A stretch of 64,000 nucleotides of DNA. It comes from CAJXJP01 sp963926055. GTDB lineage: Bacteria > Patescibacteriota > Gracilibacteria > BD1-5 > UBA6164. The position numbers were made by a program, and so were the translations under genes. The stretch covers positions 269,949 to 333,948 of the forward strand of contig CAWUVK010000001.1 of the NCBI GenBank assembly GCA_963926055.1, in the 5' to 3' direction. Below, one piece after another: positions 34,828-46,805 of this stretch (positions are counted from its first letter, which is position 1; every line of letters begins with the position of its first letter). The notes under the pieces were generated by a model that ran no database searches, had not been told where the DNA came from, and saw only the letters and a program-made list of their open reading frames with translations.

Positions 34828-34851
34828 GAAGCATTTATTATATATTTTTGA

Positions 34852-35484
34852 TTATCTATTTGATAATTCCTCAAGAACACGTTGTTTAATATATGTATAT
34901 TGAGTTATTCTATGGATTTGAACAAATTGAGCAATTCTACTGTTTTTTACAGCTGTAATTCTTTGATCAAGTTCAATCACTAATTTAGCAAGAACTATAT
35001 CATTTAATTTTCCAAATCTTTGAGATAATACTTCATCATGTATTTTATAACTGAGTAATAAATCACTATTCACTAAGCTATTACATTCTCCAGTATATAA
35101 AATTTTATTGTCTCCTGCAGTACATTTGTTTCAAAATGTTTGTTCAACTGGATTACAAGGTGTAGTAACACATTGAACTTTTACTTGAGCACAAACTGGA
35201 GCATATTCCATAGTACAAATTTTTGGTTCTAAATCTTTTTTTGGAAGTGTATAGTTAACAGAATCGTCACAAGTTCCCTCTTTTTCACAGTCATTTATAC
35301 CGTCTTCATCTTTATCCCAACTTGGATGCATTTTCATATCTGCTGTTGTTTTAAATTCAATAGAAGTAGTTTTTACCATACCATCTGTATGAATATTATT
35401 TTCAGAACCATCAAGTTTATATTCAGCTCATACATTTGTTAAACTCATAATAGCAAGAATAACCACAGCAAATATCTTTTTCAT
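34852..35484 (-). CDS. Secreted Kazal-type serine protease inhibitor
   Basis: 210 residues. A signal peptide MKKIFAVVILAIMSLTNVGA is followed by a beta-rich region, a Ca2+-loop-like DKDEDGINDCEKEG near residue 68, and a Kazal-like domain (about residues 95-140): CTMEYAPVCAQ, a long CVTTPC insertion, then TFGNKCTAGDN and YTGEC. The cysteine order CxxxYxPVC...NKC...GEC is the Kazal signature. Such domains block serine proteases, so it may protect the cell against host, prey or its own extracellular proteases. The helical C-terminal 65 residues have no known match. It is a stand-alone gene with a terminator. Confidence 0.8.
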
Positions 35485-35693
35485 AATAATTGTTTTAAAA
35501 ATATAAATATTATAAACACTCTAACGTTTTATTGTAAGAAAAGTGACAATAAAATAAAATTTTATTTTTTATGTTAAAAAATCATTGTAGTTTTTATTTT
35601 TTAAAGTATATTGAGAAAGAATTTTAAATACATATATTTTTATAAACCATCCAAACTTTTCAGTGGAAAAAAACTTAATTTTGGAGAAAAAAA

Positions 35694-35744
35694 ATACCCC
35701 CCCCCTTTGCCTTTCAGGCACTTCCCTTTTAACAAGAGGTGTAC
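35694..35744. repeat. GC-rich dispersed palindromic repeat, diverged copy
   Basis: A run of C with TTTGCCTTTCAGGCACTTCCC forms a small hairpin in the 281-base gap between the Kazal gene and the flippase gene. It resembles the GC-rich palindromic family found in galE and recG. The short frame across it on the minus strand is not a gene. Apart from this repeat the gap holds only AT-rich DNA. Confidence 0.55.
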
Positions 35745-35765
35745 TTAATTTGAATAAATAACAAT

Positions 35766-37289
35766 ATGATCGATCAACACAATTCATTAGCTGAGAAATT
35801 TTTGAAAAAATGATTCTGGCTCTATCTATTTAGTTTTATTATTGCCCCGATTTGATATATTATCAAGATTATTATTTCCTGAGAATTAACAGTTTCTGAA
35901 GTTGGGATTTTGTATGGGATTATTAGTCTGATTGTGATGATTTCTGCGTATAATGACATATGAATGAGCGAAAGTATTAATCATTTTGTCCCGAAGTTTG
36001 TCACAGAAAAACGTTATGATAAAGTAAAAACTATTCTAGTATATGCGTTTATCGCACAGATGGGGACAGGAGTTACGATTGCAGCTGGATTTTTCTTTTG
36101 AGCAGACTGGCTTGCTCTCAATTATTTCAAGTCAGAATCAGCAATAATAGCCCTCAAAATCTTTGCATTTTATTTCCTGGGAATCAATGTTATACAGATA
36201 CTTTCAATGTTTTTTAGTTCTATTCAAAATACATTCACTCTAAAAATGATCGAACTCATTCGTATGTGACTGACTCTCATCGCTACTATTTGAGTATTTT
36301 TCTATGACTTCAGTTCTCTTGAAAATTTCTCATATGCTTGGATTCTCTGACTGTATTTATGAATCATATTTTCGCTATGAGTTTTTATACAGCAATATTA
36401 TGGAAAATATTTTAAAAATGAAAAAATACTCTGGGATAAAAAATTATTTCTGACAATTTTTAAATACTGAGCACTTGTATTTCTATGAGCGCAAGCATCT
36501 GTTATACTTGGACAAATAGACATGCAAATGATTATATTGTTTCTTGGTACAACTGATGCTGGTTACTACACGAATTATCTGTCTATAATCGGTATACCAT
36601 TTATGGTTATCTGACCTATTTTTGCATTACTTTTTCCACTCTTTTCGGAAATGCACAGTAAATGAGAATCAAATAAAATTGCCCTCGTAAAAGAAATATT
36701 TACCAATAATTTTATGATTATTTGAGTCGCATTTAATTTTTTCTTATTTACATTTGCCCTTCCGATCACCTATGTATTATTTGGAGAAAAATTTCTTACT
36801 TCTTGAATAATATTACAGTATTCCGTTTTATTCCTCTTTTTCAATTTTTTATTACAAATCAACTTCAATATACTCGCAGGAGTCGGAAGAGTGGCAGAAC
36901 GTGTAAAAATCGTCTCTATCGCTGTGGTGATCAACATCATTACCAATCTCATATTTATCCACTACATGTGAGTTGCAGGAGCGGCTCTCGCAACGGGGAT
37001 CGGTTGGATTATTATTTGGGCTATGTCAGAATATGTGATCAAATGAGAGTATACAATCTCCATCGCTTGGAAAAATATATTTGTAAATATTTTTTCTTTA
37101 TGACTCTTTTCAGGAATATTTTTGATAATATTTTGAAACTATCAAAAATACATCGAAATGTTTTCGAGAATAGAATGATTTTTTATACTTTTATGAATTG
37201 GAGTGATTTATTTTTGTATATTTGCAGGAATTAATTATAGTATGTTTAAGAATTTTATTTTAGAAGTTAAGAAATTAAAAAAATGATAG
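35766..37289 (+). CDS. Polysaccharide flippase (Wzx/MATE-like)
   Basis: 507 residues with about 12-14 hydrophobic helices and the repeated layout of polysaccharide exporters (MOP superfamily): an N-terminal LYLFSFIIAPIGYIIK and central GTTDAGYYTNYLSIIGIP, typical of Wzx-type lipid-linked sugar flippases. It should move undecaprenyl-linked sugar units across the membrane for the surface polymer built by the convergent cluster. Codon use is richer in CTG, CTC, ATC, GTC and TCG than in neighbours, although UGA is used for many glycines. The stop is TAG after AAA TGA, within a hairpin. Confidence 0.85.
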
Positions 37290-37310
37290 ATATAAAATCT
37301 ATCATTTTTT
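37279..37310. terminator. Bidirectional hairpin flippase/wecB
   Basis: AAATGATAGAT / ATCTATCATTT stem with T runs. The TAG stops of both convergent genes lie in its two arms. Confidence 0.8.
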
Positions 37311-38381
37311 TGTTATTTCAAATATTTTTTCAGCACTTTTTCCATCACCAAATGGGTTATACCATTCGATATTTTTTTCTAATAGATTATAATATCAATC
37401 AATAATTTTTTTTGAGTCATTTCATACGAGAATAGCTCATCAAACATCTAAGGTTTCTGGTCTTTCTGTGTTTTCCCTTAATACGAGTGTTTTCTTTTCT
37501 AATATACAAGCCTCTTCTTGAATTCAGCCACTATCTGTGACAATCATAAATGCATGAGATTCTAAAATGATATTTTCAAAAAATCAAACTGGTTCAATAA
37601 CAATAAAATTTTTCAACTTATCAGCTAATCAAAATTTAATAATATTATTTTGTGTTCTCGGATGAATAGGAAACAATATATCTTTTCCTGAAGTGTTATG
37701 TATTTCTATAATACCATCTAAGAGCGATGATAAATTCTCTTGAGAATCAACATTACTCGGTCTATGAGAAGTAAATAATATATAATTATTACTTGTAATA
37801 CTGTATTTTTGCATAATTGTATTATGACTATTTTTCGATAATTCTTTTACAATATGAACAGCATCAACAATAGTATTTCATACAATATAAATTTTATCAT
37901 CTGAAATATTTTCTTGCAATAAGATATTTTTCTGTCTACTTGTTGGAGAAAATAAATAATTTGAAAGGTGATCGGTAGCAATTCTATTAATTTCTTCTGG
38001 CATCGACATATCATAACTTCTTAATCCAGCTTCGATATGTGCTACTTTGATTCATAACTTTGATGCAACCAATCCTCATGCTAAAACGGTATTAGTATCT
38101 CCTTGAACATATACAATATCAGGTTTCTCTATCAATATTATTTTTTCAATTTCAATTAACATCTTTCATGTCATTTCTCAATGTCATCAACCATTGATTC
38201 ATAGATTATATTTTGCATTTTTTAGATTTAGTTCTTCAAAAAAAACCTTATCCATATTATCTGAATAATGTTGATTTGTATGTATTACAAAATAATCTAA
38301 ATTATTATCTTCTGCATATTTTAAACATGAAAACAATTTAATTATTTCTGGACGAGTTCATAGGACAAAGCAGTGTTTCAT
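37299..38381 (-). CDS. wecB: UDP-N-acetylglucosamine 2-epimerase (WecB/CapG type)
   Basis: 360 residues. It interconverts C2 epimers of UDP-HexNAc in the cytoplasm. Landmarks: GTRPEIIKLF at the N-terminus, QGDTNTVLAG, HIEAGLRSYDMSMPEE, TSHRPSN, VTDSGGIQEEA and RENTERPETL; the catalytic His and Asp/Glu positions are kept. In the neighbourhood of a CapE-like dehydratase and an RmlD-like reductase it is the likely last step of UDP-L-FucNAc or UDP-L-QuiNAc synthesis. Its TAG stop lies in a hairpin shared with the flippase. Confidence 0.93.
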
Positions 38382-38385
38382 TAGT

Positions 38386-38991
38386 TTATTTTTTATAAAA
38401 AATATAATTATCTCAATATAATTTATCAGTTAATTCAAATCAGAACTCATTAATGAGCTTAATTGTGTTTTGAAATTTTGGAGAATCAGAAAATATTTCA
38501 ATAATTATTCTACAATCACTTAACTTTTTAAAAGTCTTACTTGCTCATTTTATAAGCTTAAACTCATGTCATTCTACATCAATTTTAATAAGTCTAATTT
38601 CTGAAATATCGATATTACTTTCACCTATATAATCATCCAATTTTATCAATTTAATTACATACTTCGTTCATCAATCGTAAGTATTTTCAATACTTCATGA
38701 TCAAAAATTATTTTCTGGAACATATAAATCAAATGTTCATTTTACATCTGAAAGTCAATAATTATTTAATATGACATTATTCAAAGAGTTTAATTTTATA
38801 TTTTCTGATAAATAATTTTTAAATAAATGAGTATTTGGTTCAAAAGAATGTATAATAATCTCTGAACTTTGCTTTCATAAATATACAGAATATTTTCATA
38901 CATTTGCTCATACATCAAGAAAAATTCATTTATCTAATTGAAAATATTTATATAATTCATATTCTGAGTTCGGATTTAAAACACTATGCAT
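38386..38991 (-). CDS. FkbM-type methyltransferase (5' end uncertain)
   Basis: 201 residues from the first usable ATG. The SAM motif GIFLDVGANVGKYS, the acidic FEPNTHLFKNY and IKIDVEGHEFKLI are typical of FkbM methyltransferases, which methylate sugars. The coding pattern continues upstream (through residues reading DFIIENSLGKFKIHEPSD) in the same frame for about 60 codons without an ATG, up to a TAA. The start is therefore uncertain; see the entry for the upstream extension. It sits four bases upstream of wecB in the same transcript. Confidence 0.75.
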
Positions 38992-39210
38992 ATCAGATGG
39001 CTCATGTATTTTGAATTTTCATAATGAATTTTCGATAATAAAATCTCACTTAAATGGGAAATTTGAAAAATTGAACTTTCATAATACCTTTATTTTATAT
39101 AATTTTATTAAAGAGGAGTATATATATCCTATTTTATATTTAATACTTGATTTAAATATAAATAAGTATTTTATTTATTCTATCATAATATTTTTATTTA
39201 TTATAGTCAT
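38992..39210 (-). pseudogene. Probable disrupted 5' end of the FkbM gene
   Basis: An ATG at 39210 overlaps the stop of the preceding reductase gene, the usual arrangement in this operon, but after 11 codons a TAA (39175-39177) interrupts the frame. The next 61 codons are open and look like the normal FkbM N-terminus, with no ATG, GTG or TTG start. Either a nonsense mutation arose here, or a rare start is used. Confidence 0.45.
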
Positions 39211-40060
39211 AAAAGTGTTTAAGTTCAATAATTTGTTCTTTTAATGGTTTAATAATAAATATTAAATCTTTAATATTTATGCTTGAAATTATAGTTTTAT
39301 TTGATTGGACTTCTGTATTTTTAATAATTATTAAGTCTTTGTTAAAAATAATATTAAAAAGTTTTAATAATTCATATTTTGAGATTTTTTCACCTCATAA
39401 TTGAACTAATCAAGTAATATTTAAATCTGTATTAATTATTTTTTTCAAAATTTTTGCTAAAGTTAAGGTTGTAACTCCATTCCAGAAAACATTAGTGAAC
39501 CCAATAACTTCATCTCATTTTGTATTACTAAGAAACCAATTTAATAAATTTTTAGGTCTCCCTCATAGTTCTATTCAAATTATAGAAGATCTAATAGTTA
39601 AATTTTTACTATCATTGATTTCTCATAAATATTTTGACATTCAGTAAACACCTAATTCATCAGGAATATCTTGAATCGAATAATTTCATTTACATCAATC
39701 AAATACACAATCAGTACTAAAATGAATCAATTTAAAATTATATTTATAGGATAAAACTTGTAATGATTTTGGAAAATGGGAATTAATTAGCAAAGCTTGA
39801 TTATATTCGTCTAAACAGTTATTTGGTCGTATTGTTCAAATACAATTTATAATATAATCATAATTATTATTTTTCAGTATATTTTCTAATTCATTTATAT
39901 AGTTTTTTTTCAATAGAAATTCAATATATCAATATTCATTAATTGAACAAGTTCAATGTACATCGATACCATTACCATGTTGTTTTAAATATGAATATAT
40001 ACAATTTCAAAGCATTCACTTTGCTCATAAAACTAAAACTTTTTTTTTTAATTCCATCAT
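39194..40060 (-). CDS. RmlD-like nucleotide-sugar reductase
   Basis: 288 residues from an ATG-ATG pair. It is a short-chain reductase of the RmlD type: KKVLVLGAKGMLGNCIYSYL is the NAD(P) loop, IINCIG, HFSTDCVFDG and the catalytic YGMSKYLGE (YxxxK) follow, then GRPKNLLNWF. Together with the CapE-like dehydratase upstream and WecB downstream it fits the second step in making UDP-L-FucNAc or UDP-L-QuiNAc. Its start overlaps the end of the dehydratase gene and its stop overlaps the FkbM upstream ATG. Confidence 0.88.
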
Positions 40061-41133
40061 TGATTTTTAAAATAATTTAAAATTTCATCTTTAGACATTT
40101 TTTCTAATTCTTCAAGTGATTCTTTAGCAATATCTGAAAACCATCAATCTAATTTCAACATATTTATAAATTCATCTGGGTTTAATAAATCTGTGTTATC
40201 AGAACCAAAAAAATTATATTTAAACTTTGGTAGCTTAAAGTATTTTTCATAATTCCTATAAGTATCAATCATAGGCAATATTACAAAATAATCATTATCT
40301 AAGACATAACAATTAACTGATTCATATTGAGAAACAAGTAATTCATGTTTTTTTTCTCAAGCCCTATATCAAATAATTATTTTTTCACTCTCATTATTTC
40401 AAAATGTAGATATCATAGCATTAGCTATATTATCAACTGTTATTCAAGGCATATTCATAACTATAATTTCTCATCAAATTGAATCTATAGAAGCTTTTAT
40501 AAGTAAAGTAATGGCTTCAGGAAGTCTCATAAGAAACCTTGTCATTGTCGGGTCAGTTATAGTAACTTTGTTAATTTTCTTTAACTGTTCAATAAAAAGT
40601 GGTACTACGCTACCATTTGTTCATAAAACATTTCATCATCTAACGCAAACAAAATCAGTATTTTTTGTTTCTCTATTTGCTGCAATAATCATTTTTTCTC
40701 AAACAGCTTTACATGTACCATAAATATTAAATGGTTCTACTGCTTTATCTGTTGATACATCAATCACTTTTGGTATATTGTTTTCTATACTAGCTGTGAT
40801 AACATTTTGTATTCATATAATATTAGTTTCAACTGATTCATATGGATTTTCTTCACATACAGGAACGTGTTTTAATGCAGCTAAATGAAATAATATATCT
40901 ATTCATTTAGTAACACTCTTTAACCTATCTAAATCTCTTATATCTCAAATAATATATTTTATATTAGTATAATTATGAAATTTTCTTTTCATTTCAACTT
41001 GTTTGTGTTCTCATCTAGAATAAATTATTATTTCTTTCGGATGAAATTGTAAAAGTTGTGTTGTTAATTCTTGTCACCATGATCAAGTCCCTCAAGTTAA
41101 AAATATAACCTTTCAGTTAAAATAATTATTCAT
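40048..41133 (-). CDS. UDP-N-acetylglucosamine 4,6-dehydratase (CapE/FnlA type)
   Basis: 361 residues. NAD-binding loop FLTGGTGSWGQELT, HLAALKHVPVCEENPYE and STDKAVEPFNIYGTCKA match CapE/FlaA1-family UDP-GlcNAc dehydratases, with Tyr/Lys replaced in the usual family way. It begins the amino-sugar pathway. The end reads IKDEILNYFKNQGWN before a TAA, overlapping the next gene by 13 bases. It follows one base after a GT2 gene. The product together with the reductase and WecB is probably an N-acetylated 6-deoxy-L-hexosamine. Confidence 0.9.
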
Positions 41134-41134
41134 T

Positions 41135-42127
41135 TTAAAATTTGTTAAATACTAAATTAATGTAAAATTGTTTAATTCTATTAAAAATATTAATAAATTT
41201 AATAAAAAAATAATGGTTATTTTTTCAAAAGAGAATTCAGAAAAATAATACAATTATTTTTCTACTACTAACTCATTTTTCTAAAAAAAATTTTATTCAA
41301 CCAAGTCTTCATATTTCTTTAAACTTAATTAGTAGAGAAATATGATCCGAACATAAAGTTAATACATTTTTATCAAAGATTTTTCTATTTTCTTCAGATA
41401 AGAAACTATAAAAATCATTTTTTAATCTTTTATATAATAATATTTGCTCTTTTCTTAATATATCAACTTTTTCTATTCAACTTGCATTTTGATCATGATG
41501 TCTTATTTTTATTAAGTTATCATTACAAAATCAACAATTAAAATTATTTGAAAATAAATATACTAAGTAAGTATCTGTAATCATTCAGTAATCGGGGTAT
41601 CATCAAATCTTTTTTAAAGATTTAGTTTTAATTACGGAACAAAAAAACATTTTTTTCTCTCACTCTCAATATAGTTCTTTAATAGAGTAATTTAAAAAAT
41701 CCTGTCATTTATTATAAAAAGATTCTGGAATATTAGATGTATAATAAATTTTTCAATTCGCTTTTATATTTTTATAATTAAATGCAATAAAATCAATATT
41801 TTTATTATAAAATCCTAAAATCTTTTCAACAAAATTATTTTCAAGTAAATCATCATCTCACAAAGGAAGAAAAAGTTCTGTTTTAGTATTATTTAAACAA
41901 AAATTAAAATTTTTAAATATTCATAAAGATTTTTTTTGGTAAAAAATCTTTATTCTATCATCATTATACTTTTCATAATTGGGTCTGATGTCAGAATTAT
42001 CGTCTGAAATAAGTAATTCCCAATTACTATTATTTTGAAATAATATAGACTCTATTGCTTTATATAAATATCTCTCTCTTTCTTTTGTCGTTATTTTTGT
42101 TGCAATTCAAAAAGTTATTTTTGTCAT
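41135..42127 (-). CDS. Glycosyltransferase family 2
   Basis: 330 residues. The N-terminal GT-A fold is evident: TKITFGIATKITTKER, LISDDNSD and the metal-binding LPLGDDDLLENN (DxD). The C-terminal 100 residues form a basic, helical tail rich in phenylalanine and lysine, as in many O-antigen transferases. It overlaps the preceding methyltransferase gene by 13 bases and is one base ahead of the dehydratase. It likely adds one sugar of the polymer; donor and acceptor are unknown. Confidence 0.9.
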
Positions 42128-42834
42128 TTTTTAGTTATTTTACATAGTAAAAAATCATCTCATATTGTTCATCAAACGTATATCTTGCATATCAAAAAAG
42201 AAATAAAAGAAATAAACAATCTTATTGAATATCACAAAATAGATAAAAATCAAATTTTATATGGAAAAACATTAAGTCAAAAAAATGATAATTCATATTC
42301 ATCTTTGAAATAAAAATCAAAAACTTGTTTGATAGTTTTTTCTGACCAAACTTGTAAATGAGTAAAATCTAATGAGAAGTTGGTTATTCAATAAAATAAG
42401 TTAAATCAATTGGGAACTTCTATTAAAATAGTCCCATTTTCATTTAATAATCATGAAAGGTTCGCAACTACCTTTTCAGTATATTCTTTATCAAAATGCT
42501 CAAAAACATGTCTAAAAACTATTAAGTCAAATTTCTTATCGATATTTAAAAAATCTCAAAAGAGTAGATTTTTTTCTTCCAAAAGTGATAACTGTTTAAT
42601 ATTTTCTATAACTCATTTACTAATATCTGAAATAAAAATATTTTCTTTTTTTACTATTGGTAAAACATAATTAAATAAAAAAGATAAATTTCAAGGTCAA
42701 ACTTCTAAAACAGATGAATCCTCTGATAAAGAATATAAGAACTTTAAATACTTTTTTTTATAATATTTCTTTTGAGATTTATTATGTTTTATATCTTGAT
42801 TATTGAATACAATATTATATTTATCTAAGTTCAT
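42115..42834 (-). CDS. Class I SAM-dependent methyltransferase
   Basis: 239 residues. The SAM-binding motif SSVLEVGPGNLSFLFNY and a later FDLIVFRHVFEHFDKE match the Methyltransf_23 group (HxxEHF). The C-terminal part is hydrophobic. It is positioned between glycosyltransferases in the polysaccharide operon, so methylation of a sugar or chain end is likely. The coding sequence ends as ...TKKGQK and overlaps the start of the following gene. Confidence 0.85.
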
Positions 42835-42839
42835 ATTTT

Positions 42840-44096
42840 TTATGCTTTATTAATAAATTTTTCATAAATTGCTTCAATATTAATTTTGAATAGCGAAAAA
42901 ATTGAAACTTTTTTTCTGTTTTTTTTATATAACTTTAATTCATGATCTAAATCATATAGATTTTTGTTTCAGTTTTCAATAAAAGATTCAAGCTGTTTTG
43001 TTATATTTGTGCTATCGAACAAAAATATTGATTTATTCTTACTATTATTTTTTATTGTCTCTAATAGTAATTTATCACTATTTAGTGTTATAATAAACTT
43101 AATAATTTCAATAATTTGATTAGAAACAAATCAATTAATATTATCTCTGATAACCTCAATCTGTCAGTTATCTCTTCCAAATAATGTAAACTGTAAAAAA
43201 TCAGTACTTGTAGTAATTATAGGAATTGAAAAAAATAATCACTCATTTATTGCAACACTATTACACTCTCAAATTCTACTTGTATGAACCATAACATCCA
43301 TAAGTTGGTATGTCTCAGAAATTTCTTTTTCAGAAACAGTTTCTGGAAGATATATAAAATATGCTTCTATTCACATCTTTTTTATCTTCTTTTTCTTTAT
43401 TTCAGGAATTGCCCTTATAACTACTTTTAGATTAGGTATTGTTTTTATTAAATCAGGAACAATATTAATAATTGTGTCTTCCCATTTCCATAAATTTGCT
43501 CTTCATACTTTTCAGATTACAAAATCAGTTTTGCTAATTCAATATTGTGACCTTAATAGGATTTTTTCTTTATCATTTAATCTTAGTTTTTCTAATTCCT
43601 CTGTATCTAATGGATTATATAAAAATGAATATTTCGATTTATCATTTATTTTTTTTCCAAACTTCCAAAAATATTTAATTAAATTTGTTTTTGAAACAAA
43701 TAACTTCAAATCAAGTAAACTATCAACTTCTTCATTATATAAAGAAAATGGGGAAGTTTCTATGACCCTAATATTTTTACTTTTTAAAAATTTCAACAAT
43801 TCAATACTTTTTTCAAATTCATTTCAAGCATTTTGTGAAATACTATGCCAATGTACAATATCAATATTATTTTCATTTATAAAGTCTTTAATCTCATCAA
43901 TGTTTCAATTTGCAATCAATAAGTTACTAACATGACTTTCTATTAATTTTGCTCTTTCTCATCATTTAAAAATTCCACATGCAAATACATTATATTTAGT
44001 CTTATCTAAATATTTACAAAAAATTTGCATTGTTTTTTCCGTTCATCAAAGTCATAATCCATTACAAATTTCAAGAATATTTTTTTTAACGTGCAT
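42840..44096 (-). CDS. Glycosyltransferase family 4
   Basis: 418 residues. N-terminal GLGGTEKTMQIF is the characteristic loop of GT-B enzymes, with a C-terminal half around VWRANLWKWEDTI and HTSRIGECNSVAINEG, corresponding to the conserved E-x7-E type region of GT4. It would transfer a sugar from a nucleotide donor with retention of configuration. It overlaps the preceding GT2 gene by 11 bases and lies five bases upstream of the methyltransferase. Confidence 0.87.
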
Positions 44097-44889
44097 TTTT
44101 TTCTTTTAATTCTAAATAAAATAAATATTTATAATACTTATATACATACCAATTTAAACTATATAACCATCATTCTAAATTTAAAAAATTAAAATGATAG
44201 AAAAGTGTATATACAAAATAAGTAGATCATTCCATTATAAATTTAAAAAATATTAATGTATTAGAAATATTTTTATTTTTTTCATATAAATCAATAGCTT
44301 CATTTTTACCGTAAAATATATTCTTATTTAACAATTCTTGAATATTTTCATATGAATAGTGATGTAGTACTCAATCTAATTTTTTAGTATTATCTGAAAG
44401 GATATTATAAAGTTTATGAAACTTTTCAAATGGAGCAATTTCAACAGAATTTATCTCAAATAATAGAGGTAAATAAGAATTTTGATCAATAGATTTACTT
44501 ATAAGATATGTATGTCTATTTATCATATAAACATCATGACTGAAATCTAACATTTTTATTTCTTCAATAAGTCAATCATCTAAAACTTCGTCCCAATCAA
44601 GAATAAAAATAAATTTTTTTTCATTTCCATACTTATTTTTCAAAACTTGATAATGTTTTCCTTTCATATCATCCATAGTTCCAGTAAATGACTCATTTAC
44701 CAATTCGAGATTTAGTTCGTTTTTATCAGAAAAATCATTAATAATATCTATAGTATCATCGCTACTCCCATGATTAACTATATAAAAATGTGGAGAAATT
44801 TTTCTTGCTTGGTGTAAAACCTCAGTAAAAAGTTTTAATTTTTGACTGACATTTCTCACGACCATATATATAATTATTTCTGGTTTCAT
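44086..44889 (-). CDS. Glycosyltransferase family 2-like
   Basis: 267 residues. The N-terminus MKPEIIIYMVVRNVSQKL, the region HFYIVNHGSSDDTIDIIND and FILDWDEVLDDG (acidic, metal-binding position) belong to GT2/WaaE-like transferases. The C-terminal 120 residues are rich in Tyr and Lys. Overlaps of 16 bases (upstream) and 11 bases (downstream) indicate tight translational coupling in the operon. Donor and acceptor cannot be read from sequence. Confidence 0.82.
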
Positions 44890-45929
44890 AACTCATTATA
44901 AATAGTAAGTAATTTTTTTGAAATATTTTCCCAAGTATAGTTTTCTTTAATAAATTCTATTTGTTTCGTATCTCATTGCTGTAGATTATTGAGAGTAGAT
45001 ATTGAAGTAGCAATATCAGAAATATTTTTTTGATGAATATACTGGGCATAATTTTGAAAATACTCTTGTACCGGCTTACATTTTCATAAAATTAATTTTT
45101 TACCTGCAAATGCTGCTTCAATATTTGATAATCATGGAGTTTCCAGTGAACTTAAGAGAAAATGTGCCTGAGTCCCTAAGTATGCTGATTTGAAAAGTTC
45201 ATCTGAATTTTTCAGGTGTTTTATATGGAGAATTCTATCAGAGTGTTTTTCTAATAACTCTTGTATTTCTTTATGATAATTAAAATAATTTCATCTAAAC
45301 TCTCAAAATAAAACTAATTTTAAGCCTGATGTATTGTTTTTATGAAATTCTAAAAATCACTGTATCAATGATAAATGGTTTTTTCTTGGTTCCATATGAC
45401 TGACACAGAGAATATAATTTTGTACATCATATGTTTTTTTAAATATTTCTGTATCAACTCACTCAAAGTAATTTTGATCTACACCATTATGTAAAATTGA
45501 GATTTTTTCTGAATTTATTCAAAATATAGAAATAATTTGTTTTTTTTCTTCTTCTGAATTCGGCAAAATAATATCAGCTTTTTGCAATAATTGCTTCATC
45601 CAGTTTATGATATGAAATGGAACAAAAGAAAACATTCTATAAATAATTGGTCTTCTGTAATCAAAAACTGAATTTGGTTTTATATAAAAAACAGAGCTTA
45701 CTACTATTTTTACTCATTTTTTTTTGAGAACATCAATCCAATAAGGGTTTATTCCTGTATGAATTCAAACTATATGTAAAATATCAAAATCCTCTTCATC
45801 CCATTTGAAGTAATCTATATCGATATGAGCGTCTCATTTTTTAATATTTTGAATATACTTTGAAGCCTGTAATTCTACTCCTCCGAATCAAACTGATAAT
45901 GGATTTTGAGTTAGTATTCTTATTTTCAT
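44874..45929 (-). CDS. Glycosyltransferase family 4
   Basis: 351 residues. N-terminal LTQNPLSVGFGGVELQASK with UGA glycine, HIVGIHTGINPYW, a middle LHNGVDQNYFE and a C-terminal SSLETPGLSNIEAAFAGK (E-x7-E motif) identify GT4. It uses a nucleotide-sugar donor to extend the surface glycan. Its start is 10 bases inside the end of the preceding GT2 gene, and its end overlaps the next GT start by 16 bases. Confidence 0.88.
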
Positions 45930-46732
45930 TTTCTATATTCTAATTTTTTAAACAGAAATAGTATAAAACTATTTGGTAATATTAATAATAGTTTTTCAAG
46001 AAAGTGATAAAAACTATCTGAAAAAGTAGGTTGTAGTCATAATTTCATCATCGCTCTTTTTTGTATAAAAAGAGTATTTTTTATCGTTTCTTTGAGTTTT
46101 ACACTTTTTGATTGATTTTGATGAATTCTATATTTGATTAAATTTTCAGATATATTTTTGATTTTGAATCAATTTGCATACATTTTTAACCATAAATCAT
46201 AATCTTCTCCATAATTTAATGTTTTATCATATCATAATAATTTTTCAAAAATATCTTTACAAAACATAGAACTCGGTTGCGAAATTGGAGATTTTTTTAA
46301 AATTACATTTTGTATTTCATTGCTATATTTTCTATATCAAATAATCTTCGATTTTTCATTTATAATAATATTATCTCATGAAACCACTCAATATTCTTTA
46401 TTATTTTCTAAAAAATTAAAACATAATTCCAATCTATTTTCTAAAGAAATATCATCACTATCTTGACTGGCAATATAATTTGTTGAACTCAGAGAAATAA
46501 GTCTGTTTCTCGTAAAAGAAATTCACATATTTTTTTCATTTCTAAATAGTTTTATTCTTTCATTGTTTTTTGAATATTTTTGACAGATTTCATAACTTTT
46601 ATCATTACTACAATCGTCAATGATGATAAATTCAAAGTCCTGAAAACTTTGAGATAATATACTCTCAATTGCTTCTCATACATACTTTTCCGTATTGTAT
46701 ACTGGCATGATTACTGATATTTTTGGATTCAT
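45920..46732 (-). CDS. Glycosyltransferase family 2
   Basis: 270 residues. Classical GT2 N-terminus ISVIMPVYNTEKYVGEAI, FIIIDDCSNDKSYEIC, SQDSDDISLENR (DxD-like) and NYGEDYDLWLKM, a composition typical of rhamnosyl/GlcNAc-type transferases. An in-frame ATG three codons earlier (46741) is also possible. The following 65 bases to galE carry no gene. It overlaps the next gene by ten bases. Confidence 0.9.
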
Positions 46733-46805
46733 TTCTTTCATTATTAATTTTCTCAAAAAATTATTATCTTGCTTTATAAAGCAAGATAGCTATAGATCCG
46801 ATGAA

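Noticed and set aside
35569..35787. Minus-strand frame of 72 codons with a PLVKREVPERQRGG-like stretch
   Set aside because: It crosses a GC-rich dispersed repeat and has no ribosome site or family; the stretch is the translation of the palindrome.
39011..39244. Plus-strand frame of 77 codons
   Set aside because: Antisense to the FkbM and reductase genes; composition is AT-driven.
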